Shown here: one piece after another, positions 33,268-42,723 of the stretch
How the letters are laid out: each line of letters begins with the position of its first letter
Position numbering within the stretch: the stretch's first letter is position 1
Assembly: GCA_016870115.1 (NCBI GenBank)
Contig: VGCH01000026.1
Location: forward strand, 1-42,723
Reading direction: 5' to 3'
DNA from: Alphaproteobacteria bacterium
Lineage (GTDB): Bacteria; Pseudomonadota; Alphaproteobacteria; Reyranellales; Reyranellaceae
DNA length: 42,723 nucleotides
The notes under the pieces: generated by a model
Told to the model about the DNA's origin: nothing
The model's input: the letters and a program-made list of their open reading frames with translations, nothing else
The model's database searches: none
Made by a program: the position numbers and the translations under genes

Positions 33268-34260
33268 TCAGCCGCCGGTGACGCTCATGTGGCGCGGTAC
33301 CGCGGGCCCGTGGGTGCGCCGGTCGATCACGAAGTCATGGCCCTTGGGCTTGCGGGCGATCGCAGCGGTGATGGCGGCGTCAAGCTGGTCGTCGCTTTCG
33401 GAGGCGCGCAGCGGCGCGCGCAGGTCCGCCGCGTCCTCCTGGCCCAGGCACATATAGAGCGTGCCGGTGCAGGTAAGCCGCACGCGATTGCAGCTTTCGC
33501 AGAAATTGTGGGTGAGCGGCGTGATGAAGCCCAGCCGGCCGCCGGTCTCAGCGACACGGAAGTAGCGCGCCGGGCCGCCTGTCCGGTAATCGGTCTCTTC
33601 CAGCGTGAAGTCGCGCGCGAGCTGCTGGCGGGCGAGTGACAGCGGCAGGTATTGATCGAGCCGTGCGTCGCCGCCGATATCGCCCATCGGCATCACTTCG
33701 ATCAGCACGAGGTCCATGCCGCGTCCGTGGCTCCAGCGGATCAGCTCGGGAAACTCCGCGTCGTTGGTCCCGCGCAGCGCGACCGCGTTGATCTTCACCG
33801 CGAGGCCAGCGCGCTGCGCCGCGTCGAGACCGCGCATCACCTGGTCGAGATCGCCCCAGCGCGTGAGCTCGCGGAACTTCGCCGGATCGAGCGTGTCCAT
33901 CGACACGTTGACCCGCCGCACCCCGATCGCCGCGAGGTCGGCGGCGTACTTCTCGAGCTGGCTGCCGTTGGTGGTGAGCGTGAGCTCGTCCAGCGCGCCG
34001 CTGTCGAGGTGCCGGCCGAGACCGCGGAAGAGCGACATCACGTTCTTGCGCACCAGCGGCTCGCCGCCGGTAAGGCGGAGCTTGCGAACGCCGCGACGCA
34101 CGAAGGCCGAACACAGCCGCTCCAGCTCCTCCAGCGACAGCACGTCGGCCTTGGGTAGGAACGTCATGTCCTCGGCCATGCAGTAGACGCAGCGGAAGTC
34201 GCAGCGATCCGTGACCGAGACACGCAGATAGGTGATGGAACGACCGAACGGGTCGATCAT
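33268..34260 (-). CDS. moaA: GTP 3',8-cyclase MoaA (molybdenum cofactor biosynthesis)
   Basis: A 330-residue radical SAM enzyme that, with MoaC, converts GTP to cyclic pyranopterin monophosphate, the first step of molybdenum cofactor synthesis. The N-terminal cluster motif is CDFRCVYC (C20, C24, C27). The C-terminal second cluster is in [28 protein letters not shown] is the SAM-binding GGE motif, and the protein ends in the double glycine characteristic of MoaA. The ATG at 34260 ([15 protein letters not shown]) has GGAG nine bases upstream and matches the usual start; a GTG at 34305 is in frame. No other moa gene is adjacent, so the pathway is dispersed. It is divergent from the helicase gene. 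Confidence 0.96.
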   Translation of the reverse strand: MIDPFGRSITYLRVSVTDRCDFRCVYCMAEDMTFLPKADVLSLEELERLCSAFVRRGVRKLRLTGGEPLVRKNVMSLFRGLGRHLDSGALDELTLTTNGSQLEKYAADLAAIGVRRVNVSMDTLDPAKFRELTRWGDLDQVMRGLDAAQRAGLAVKINAVALRGTNDAEFPELIRWSHGRGMDLVLIEVMPMGDIGGDARLDQYLPLSLARQQLARDFTLEETDYRTGGPARYFRVAETGGRLGFITPLTHNFCESCNRVRLTCTGTLYMCLGQEDAADLRAPLRASESDDQLDAAITAAIARKPKGHDFVIDRRTHGPAVPRHMSVTGG

Positions 34261-34353
34261 GGGCTGAATCTCCGATGCGACCGGATAATGGGGATCGACA
34301 GGCACCCCGGCAAGCCGGTTCCACTGGGCCGCGATCCGCTCTAGCGTCGGCCG

Positions 34354-36906
34354 ATGGCGCGCCGCAAGACCCCACCTGCCTTGCCGCTATTCGCGACTAG
34401 GACGGATCGGCTAGCGACGCCCGCAGCGGCGGTCGCCCCGGCCGCCGAACCGGCATTGCCGGCGTCCGCGCTACCGCAGCCCTTCGCGGGGTGGTTTGCG
34501 ACCCGGGGCTGGCAGCCGCGCCGGCATCAGCTGGCCTTGCTCGACCTCGCCGAGCGCGGTGTCGATGGGCTGCTGATCGCGCCCACTGGCGGCGGCAAGA
34601 CGCTGGCCGGGTTTCTTCCGTCGTTGCTGGAACTCAGCCAGCGACGCGCCGCCGGCCTCGACGCCGACCATGCCAAGGGGCGCGGCGTCCTGCATACGCT
34701 CTACATCTCGCCGCTGAAGGCGCTCGCGACCGACATCCGGCGCAATCTGGAAGCGCCGATTGCCGAGATGCGCCTGCCAGTGCGGGCCGAGACACGCACC
34801 GGCGACACGCCCCAGAGCCGGCGGCTGCGCCAGCGCGAACGGCCTCCCGACATTCTGCTGACGACGCCGGAGTCGCTGGCGCTGTTGTTGAGCTACCCCG
34901 ACGCGGCCGACTCGTTCCGCGCGTTGCGCTGCGTGATCGTCGACGAACTGCACGTCCTTGCCACCACCAAGCGCGGCCATCATCTGGCGCTTTGTCTTGC
35001 AAGCCTCGCTGCACTCGCGCCGCAGGCTCGCTTCGTCGGGCTGTCGGCGACCGTCGCCGATCCGCCGGCGCTGGCCGACTGGCTGGGCTTCCGCGGCGCC
35101 CCGGCGCAGATCGTGCGCGGCGAGCCCGGGGCGCCGCCCACCGTCGCGCTGTTGCAGCCGCAGGATCGCGTGCCGTGGGGCGGCCACATGGGGCGTCACG
35201 CGGTGCCCGAGATCCACAACGCCATCCGGCAGCACAAGACCTCGATCGTGTTCGTGAACACGCGCGCCCAGGCTGAGCTGGTTTTCGACTGGCTGTGGCG
35301 TTTGAACGACGACAACCTGCCCATTGGCCTGCATCACGGATCGCTCGCGATCGAGCAGCGCCGCAAGGTCGAGGCGGCGATGGCGGTGGGCAAGCTGCGC
35401 GCCGTGGTGGCGACTTCCTCGCTCGATCTCGGCATCGACTGGGGCAATGTCGATCTGGTGATTCAAGTGGGTGCGCCCAAGGGCGTCAGCCGGCTGATGC
35501 AGCGTATCGGGCGCGCCAATCATCGCCTCGATGAGCAGAGCCGCGCGCTGATCGCGCCGGCCAACCGGTTCGAGGTTCTGGAGTCGCTCGCCGCGCTTGA
35601 GGCGGTCGAGGCGGCCGAGCTCGATGGCGATCCGCCTAGGCCCCCCTGTCTCGATGTGCTGGCGCAGCACATCGTGGGTCGCGCCTGCGCCCAGCCGATC
35701 GAGCCTGACGCGCTGTTCGCCGAGGTGCGGCGGGCCGCGCCGTACCGCGCGCTCGATCGGACCCTCTTCGATCGCACCTTCGAGTTTGTAGCGACCGGCG
35801 GCTACGCGTTTGCCGCCTATGAACGGTGGCATCGGCTGAAGCGCCTGCCGGACGGGTGGTGGATGCTGGCCTCGCCGCTGGTGGCGCGGCAGTACCGCAT
35901 GAATGTCGGCACCATCGTCGAGCTGCCACTCCTGAAGGTGAAGCTCCGACGAGGGCCCGTTCTGGGGGAGGTCGAGGAAGCCTTCATCCAGGGGCTGGTC
36001 GCCGGCGACACGTTCGTGTTCGGCGGCCGTCTCCTGCGCTTCGAGGGTGTGAAGGGGCTGGCCGCCGAGGTCAGTCCCGCCACGGGCGGCGATCCGCGCG
36101 TGCCGGTCTATGGCGGCGGGCGTCTGCCGCTTTCCACGTTCCTCGCCGATCGGGTGCGCGCGATTCTCCAGGAGCCGTCGCGCCATCCCAAGCTGCCACC
36201 GGAGGTGCGCGAGTGGCTGCGCATCCAGCGACTGCGCTCAACCTTGCCGCGGGCCGATCGCCTGCTGGTCGAAGGCTTCCCGCGCGGCGGCAAGCAGTAT
36301 CTGGTGGCCTATTGCTTCGAGGGACGCAACGCGCACCAGACGCTCGGCATGTTGCTCACGCGCCGCATGGAACGGCTGGGCCTGCGCCCGCTGGGCTTCG
36401 TCGCCACCGACTATGTGCTGGGGCTGTGGGGCCTGCGGGCGCCGACCGACGGCGAACTCGCGCAGCTCTTTGATCAGGACATGCTGGGCGACGATCTCGA
36501 GGCCTGGATGGACGAGTCGACCATGCTGCGTCGCTCGTTCCGCAACGTCGCGGTGATCGCCGGGCTGATCGAGCGGCGCTTTCCGGGCGAGGAGAAATCG
36601 CGCCGGCAGGTGACGTTCAGCGCCGATCTCATCTACGACACGCTGCGCCGGCACGAGCCGGATCACGTGCTGCTGCAGGCGACGCGCCAGGACGCGGCGT
36701 GGCAGCTCGCCGACCTGCGTCGGTTGGGCGATCTCCTGACGCGCGCCAAGGGGCGGATCGACTACCGGCGGCTGGACCGCATTTCGCCGCTCGCCGTCCC
36801 GGTGCTCCTCGAGATCGGCCGGGAGCAGATCAGGGGCGGCAGCGCCGACGACGAACTGCTGGACGAGGCGGCGCAGGACCTTATCGCCGAGGCGACGAGG
36901 CTTTAG
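34354..36906 (+). CDS. Ligase-associated DNA damage response DEXH-box helicase (Lhr-like)
   Basis: An 850-residue superfamily 2 helicase. After an alanine/proline-rich N-terminal tail of about 45 residues come the Q-motif region RGWQPRRHQ, Walker A APTGGGKT (76-83), motif Ib-like [10 protein letters not shown], the DELH box in VIVDELHVL, and motif III-type GLSATVADP. In the second RecA domain are [19 protein letters not shown] and the motif VI arginines in QRIGRANHR. The C-terminal half is the winged-helix and Lhr core region. This class normally sits in a cluster with an ATP-dependent DNA ligase, an exonuclease and a phosphoesterase (PdeM); none of these is adjacent here. It is divergent from moaA, and its stop overlaps that of the convergent 38-residue gene. 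Confidence 0.9.
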   Translation: MARRKTPPALPLFATRTDRLATPAAAVAPAAEPALPASALPQPFAGWFATRGWQPRRHQLALLDLAERGVDGLLIAPTGGGKTLAGFLPSLLELSQRRAAGLDADHAKGRGVLHTLYISPLKALATDIRRNLEAPIAEMRLPVRAETRTGDTPQSRRLRQRERPPDILLTTPESLALLLSYPDAADSFRALRCVIVDELHVLATTKRGHHLALCLASLAALAPQARFVGLSATVADPPALADWLGFRGAPAQIVRGEPGAPPTVALLQPQDRVPWGGHMGRHAVPEIHNAIRQHKTSIVFVNTRAQAELVFDWLWRLNDDNLPIGLHHGSLAIEQRRKVEAAMAVGKLRAVVATSSLDLGIDWGNVDLVIQVGAPKGVSRLMQRIGRANHRLDEQSRALIAPANRFEVLESLAALEAVEAAELDGDPPRPPCLDVLAQHIVGRACAQPIEPDALFAEVRRAAPYRALDRTLFDRTFEFVATGGYAFAAYERWHRLKRLPDGWWMLASPLVARQYRMNVGTIVELPLLKVKLRRGPVLGEVEEAFIQGLVAGDTFVFGGRLLRFEGVKGLAAEVSPATGGDPRVPVYGGGRLPLSTFLADRVRAILQEPSRHPKLPPEVREWLRIQRLRSTLPRADRLLVEGFPRGGKQYLVAYCFEGRNAHQTLGMLLTRRMERLGLRPLGFVATDYVLGLWGLRAPTDGELAQLFDQDMLGDDLEAWMDESTMLRRSFRNVAVIAGLIERRFPGEEKSRRQVTFSADLIYDTLRRHEPDHVLLQATRQDAAWQLADLRRLGDLLTRAKGRIDYRRLDRISPLAVPVLLEIGREQIRGGSADDELLDEAAQDLIAEATRL

Positions 36907-37019
36907 CGGGCAGCCTGCTTCCAGGATTTGTAGTCGACATACATCCAGGCCAGAACCACGCCGAAGCCGACGAAGGCGGCGCAGGCGAAGGTCAGAAAGG
37001 CGAGTTCGTTGGTCGGCAT
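36903..37019 (-). CDS. 38-residue single-span membrane protein of unknown function
   Basis: The short reading frame encodes MPTNELAF, a hydrophobic span of about 18 residues (LTFACAAFVGFGVVLAWM), and a charged, aromatic tail ([12 protein letters not shown]), so it should be a one-helix inner-membrane protein with its basic C-terminus in the cytoplasm. The ATG at 37019 has an excellent AGGAGG site five bases upstream, and a perfect FNR/FixK-type box is centred 62 bases before the start. Size and layout recall small subunits such as CydX or KdpF, but the sequence matches none that I recognise. Its TAA overlaps the helicase TAG tail to tail. The ribosome site and promoter make it a credible gene. 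Confidence 0.7.
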   Translation of the reverse strand: MPTNELAFLTFACAAFVGFGVVLAWMYVDYKSWKQAAR

Positions 37020-37074
37020 CGGAACCTCCTGTGAAGTACGGCTCCGATCTTCGCGCCCCGGCGCCCAGGGGGCC

Positions 37075-37088
37075 TTGACCTCGGTCAA
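37075..37088 (-). promoter_or_regulatory. FNR/FixK-type regulator box
   Basis: TTGACCTCGGTCAA is a perfect inverted repeat fitting TTGA-N6-TCAA (TTGAY-N4-RTCAA), the site bound by FNR, FixK and related CRP-family regulators. If it acts at -41.5, transcription would start near 37040, about 20 bases before the ATG of the 38-residue protein, with GAAGAT at the -10 position. The spacing is ideal for a class II activated promoter. The regulator gene is not in the window. Confidence 0.6.
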
Positions 37089-37102
37089 ATCTGGCGGCGG
37101 AT

Positions 37103-37162
37103 CGCCCTTAGGCCGAAAGGGCGCATGAACAGGCAGCGAGGCGGGTCATGAGCGATCCCGCC
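37103..37162 (-). terminator. Two GC-rich hairpins downstream of dnaE2 (possible terminator)
   Basis: GGCGGG (37140-37145) pairs with CCCGCC (37157-37162), and CGCCCTT (37103-37109) pairs with AAGGGCG (37117-37123) around a 7-base loop. They lie between the dnaE2 stop and the FNR-type box and could end the imuA-imuB-dnaE2 transcript. Neither is followed by a T-run, so intrinsic termination is uncertain. Confidence 0.35.
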
Positions 37163-37198
37163 CGGCGCGGAACACCTTCGTGACCTGAACCAGTCGCT

Positions 37199-40459
<3,261 letters not shown>

Positions 40460-40475
40460 GGCGACATCGCCGATC

Positions 40476-42143
40476 TCAGGCGCAGAAACCGTGCAGGAAC
40501 CAGCGCGGTGCGGGCCGGGCGGGTTCGTCCGACGGCGCGGTGTAGGGCCCGTCGCGGAACAGCCAGAAGCGCGCGCCGTCGTCGTCCTCGACACGGTAAT
40601 AGTCGCGCACCAGCGGCGGCCGATCGGTCGTCGAGCCTGCGCCGGTCGCGGCACGGCCGCGCCACCATTCGTCGGCGATGCGCTCGGGTCCTTCGGCACG
40701 CACCACACGATGCGCGCGCTGGCGCCAACGGAACACCAGCGGCGGATCGTCGGGCAGGGGCGCGCTGACATCGACCGGCTCGGGCCGGCCCAGCAGACGG
40801 GCCGGGCGCGCGCCGGTGAAGGTGGCGGCGCGGCGCCACAGGCCGGCGGCGGCCGGGCGGGCGGCCGGTGCGGCGCGCCAGGCACGCTCCGGCAGATGGC
40901 TCTCGCAAGGATGCAGGCGCACGACATTGCCCGCGCCCAGCCGCGCCTCCAGCCGGTCGGCAAGGTCGGTCGTGGCATCGTCGCGGGCCGGCGGCGGCGC
41001 CAGCTCGGCCGAGGGCAGCGCCTCTTGCGCGCCGTCCCAGGCTTCCACCTCGGGCGCGGCCAGAATCATCAGCTCGACGCCGAAGCCGGGATCGAGTTCG
41101 GCCAGCCGTTCCTCGAACAGTTTCATCAGCAGCGTTGCATCGCGGTTGGGCCGGCCGGTGCCGATGGCAGTGCGGTCGGTCGAGCCATCGACGCGGTGCA
41201 GCGCCACTTCGAGGCGGCGTGCGCCCAGACCCGCCTGCTCGAACTGCCGGCAGAGTGCGGCGAGCAGGCGGCCGGTGGCGGCGGCGATGTCCTCGGGTCG
41301 GCCGATCGGCTCGGCGAAGGCCATGCGCGTACGGAAGGCGGGTGCGGGCCGACGCGGCTCGATCGTTTCGTCGACCAGACCCAGCGCCGCATCGAGTCGT
41401 TGCAGGGTCGCGGCACCGAAGCGGCGGGCGAGCGGCGCGCGCGGCAAGGGATAGAGATCGCCGATGCGACGTAGGCCGAGGCGCCGGAACGTGTCGAGCA
41501 CCGCGGGCTCCAGCCGCAGCCCCTCGACCGGCAGGCTTGCCAGACGTTCGCGCTGCGCGCCCGGTGGACAGAAGAGATCGGCCTGGCGTTCGGCATGGCG
41601 GGCCAGCGCCCAGGCCGCGCCCGGCGTGTCGGCAAGAGCGGCGCGGCAGGCAAGGTCGCGTCGGGCGAGGCGCTCGACCATATCGGCCAGCAGCGCCCGC
41701 TCGCCCGCTTCGCCCGCGCCGAACAGATGGGCGCAGCCGGCGATGTCGAGCAGCAACCCGGCATCGCCGCCGAAACCGCCGGCGGCGCAGGCCGCGACTT
41801 CGTCGGCAGCGAGGGCGGCGCCCAGCGGATCCAGCGCCACCCAGGGCGTGTAGCGTTCGCACCAGCCTGCGATCGCCTCAAGGAAGCGCCGGTCGGCCTC
41901 CGGTTCGATCGCCGCCGTCACCAGATCGGGCACGAGCGCCCGGGCATCTGGCAGGCGCAGGCCCGGCCGCAGGCCGGCGGCGCGGGCATGGGCATTGACG
42001 GCAGCAAGCCGGGGCCCGCCCTGCGGCCAGGCGAGCGTGGCGGCGGCCTTAGCCGACCAGTCGCGCGGCGTTGTGCCCTGGCCCGGACGGGCTAGACGCT
42101 CGACCGACAGTTTGGGGAACCACAGCGAGATGACGCGCTTCAT
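40476..42143 (-). CDS. imuB: ImuB, Y-family-like translesion polymerase accessory protein
   Basis: A 555-residue protein related to Y-family DNA polymerases (DinB) but considered non-catalytic. It links DnaE2 to the beta clamp and ImuA during mutagenic repair. The start MKRVISLWFPKLSVERLAR is the standard ImuB N-terminus, followed by the palm/fingers region (LLLDIAGCAHLFGAGE), the helix-hairpin-helix block LDTFRRLGLRRIGDLYPLPR, and the little-finger-like part. It ends WFLHGFCA, the usual ImuB C-terminus. The ATG at 42143 lies inside imuA (95-base overlap). SOS control by LexA would be upstream of imuA, outside the window. Confidence 0.93.
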   Translation of the reverse strand: MKRVISLWFPKLSVERLARPGQGTTPRDWSAKAAATLAWPQGGPRLAAVNAHARAAGLRPGLRLPDARALVPDLVTAAIEPEADRRFLEAIAGWCERYTPWVALDPLGAALAADEVAACAAGGFGGDAGLLLDIAGCAHLFGAGEAGERALLADMVERLARRDLACRAALADTPGAAWALARHAERQADLFCPPGAQRERLASLPVEGLRLEPAVLDTFRRLGLRRIGDLYPLPRAPLARRFGAATLQRLDAALGLVDETIEPRRPAPAFRTRMAFAEPIGRPEDIAAATGRLLAALCRQFEQAGLGARRLEVALHRVDGSTDRTAIGTGRPNRDATLLMKLFEERLAELDPGFGVELMILAAPEVEAWDGAQEALPSAELAPPPARDDATTDLADRLEARLGAGNVVRLHPCESHLPERAWRAAPAARPAAAGLWRRAATFTGARPARLLGRPEPVDVSAPLPDDPPLVFRWRQRAHRVVRAEGPERIADEWWRGRAATGAGSTTDRPPLVRDYYRVEDDDGARFWLFRDGPYTAPSDEPARPAPRWFLHGFCA

Positions 42144-42723
42144 CGCTCCACTCCACGTCCCAGGTTGGAATTTCCTCGGCGGACGGCGCGCCGAAACGGT
42201 TGCGCCGCAGTTCCAGCCGCCAGCGCGGCGGACCGAGATCGCGCAGGCCCGGTGTCGAGCGCGACGGCAGCGGTCGCACCCGCCAGCGGGTGGCGCAGGC
42301 GCCCTGCGGCGGTGCGGGTCTCGGATGCAGCAGAAGCGCCGGCACACCGTTCTTCTCCGCCGCCAGTGACAGGCGCCGCGCGGCGGTGAGATCGGCGCCG
42401 CGACTCTCGCCCAGAACGGCGGCGATACCGGGCGTGCGCAATGCTTCCTCAAGGACCCAGAACAGGTCCTCCTCGCGATCCACGGTGACCAGCAGCAGCC
42501 GCGCCGGATCGAGCCAGGGCACCAGGCCGGGCGCATAGGGCGGGGCATCGAACACGCCGCGCGGACGGCGCACCCACAGGAGCGTGCCCGGCCGGCCCTG
42601 GCGGCAGGCGGCATCGGAAAAGCGCCCCAGCATCAGGGCGGCGAACCCCAACGTGGCGCCATCAAGCGGCCGGTCCGGGGACAGGGCGGGCAGGCCGGCC
42701 TCGATCTCGTGCACCGCGCCGGC
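42049..42723 (-). CDS. imuA: ImuA, SOS mutagenesis RecA-like protein (5' end outside window)
   Basis: The frame is open to the right edge, so this is the C-terminal part of ImuA, 224 codons seen. AGAVHEIEAG at the edge corresponds to the GALHE segment after the N-terminal region in complete homologues. The RecA-like ATPase core follows: LLWVRRPRGV, a strand-helix around LLLVTVDREEDLFWVLEEAL and AVLGESRGADLTAARRLSLA. ImuA tunes the ImuB-DnaE2 complex, probably by acting on RecA. A GTG at 42714 is not taken as the start because the frame and homology continue beyond it. The last 95 bases overlap imuB. Confidence 0.88.
   Translation of the reverse strand, partial: AGAVHEIEAGLPALSPDRPLDGATLGFAALMLGRFSDAACRQGRPGTLLWVRRPRGVFDAPPYAPGLVPWLDPARLLLVTVDREEDLFWVLEEALRTPGIAAVLGESRGADLTAARRLSLAAEKNGVPALLLHPRPAPPQGACATRWRVRPLPSRSTPGLRDLGPPRWRLELRRNRFGAPSAEEIPTWDVEWSDEARHLAVVPQTVGRASSPSGPGHNAARLVG

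Overview
The window is about 42.7 kb of GC-rich, densely coding bacterial chromosome. The gene content points to an environmental alphaproteobacterium, possibly a Reyranella-like or other Rhodospirillales/Hyphomicrobiales lineage. The signs are an orphan Bug-type tricarboxylate receptor, a Tat-exported family 5 solute receptor, many acyl-CoA enzymes, and the imuA-imuB-dnaE2 mutagenesis cassette. The lineage is an inference from gene content; no rRNA or other taxonomic marker is present. I found no tRNA, rRNA, CRISPR array, phage gene or complete transposon.

Left part (1-13.7 kb). The first ~114 bases look like one end of an IS21-type insertion sequence, which cuts off a serralysin-type metalloprotease before its zinc site. 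Then come a fatty-acid-type AMP-forming acyl-CoA ligase, a dienelactone-hydrolase-family enzyme with a DHA2-type MFS exporter, an orphan Bug receptor, a YtcJ-type amidohydrolase translationally coupled to a CobW/COG0523 GTPase, a secreted RTX repeat protein with its own recognisable promoter, an SDR coupled to a membrane acyltransferase, and an AbrB-type membrane protein coupled to NAD kinase.

Middle (13.7-33.3 kb). A TauD/TfdA dioxygenase precedes a complete five-gene peptide/opine-type ABC importer (receptor, two permeases, two ATPases) and a small secreted two-cysteine protein. An MFS transporter follows. Next is an acyl-CoA cluster: a hotdog thioesterase divergent from an acyl-CoA dehydrogenase, a MaoC hydratase, a VOC/glyoxalase-like protein and two more hotdog thioesterases, with ATGA overlaps at two of the junctions. 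A divergent pair then carries a GT-C-like membrane protein on one side and a polyprenyl-phosphate GT2 glycosyltransferase with a small EamA/ArnE-like flippase on the other. Two convergent crotonases, another MaoC protein, a ChaC-like gamma-glutamylcyclotransferase and an EamA transporter complete this part.

Right part (33.3 kb-end). moaA is divergent from a ligase-associated Lhr-type helicase. A 38-residue single-span membrane protein follows, preceded by a perfect FNR/FixK-type box. The window ends with dnaE2, imuB and the 3' part of imuA on the minus strand, the SOS translesion cassette. The least expected items are the FNR-box microprotein, the three-gene glycan-transfer module with a palindrome between its divergent halves, the exact 105-bp duplication in the RTX gene, and the hotdog-rich acyl-CoA cluster.
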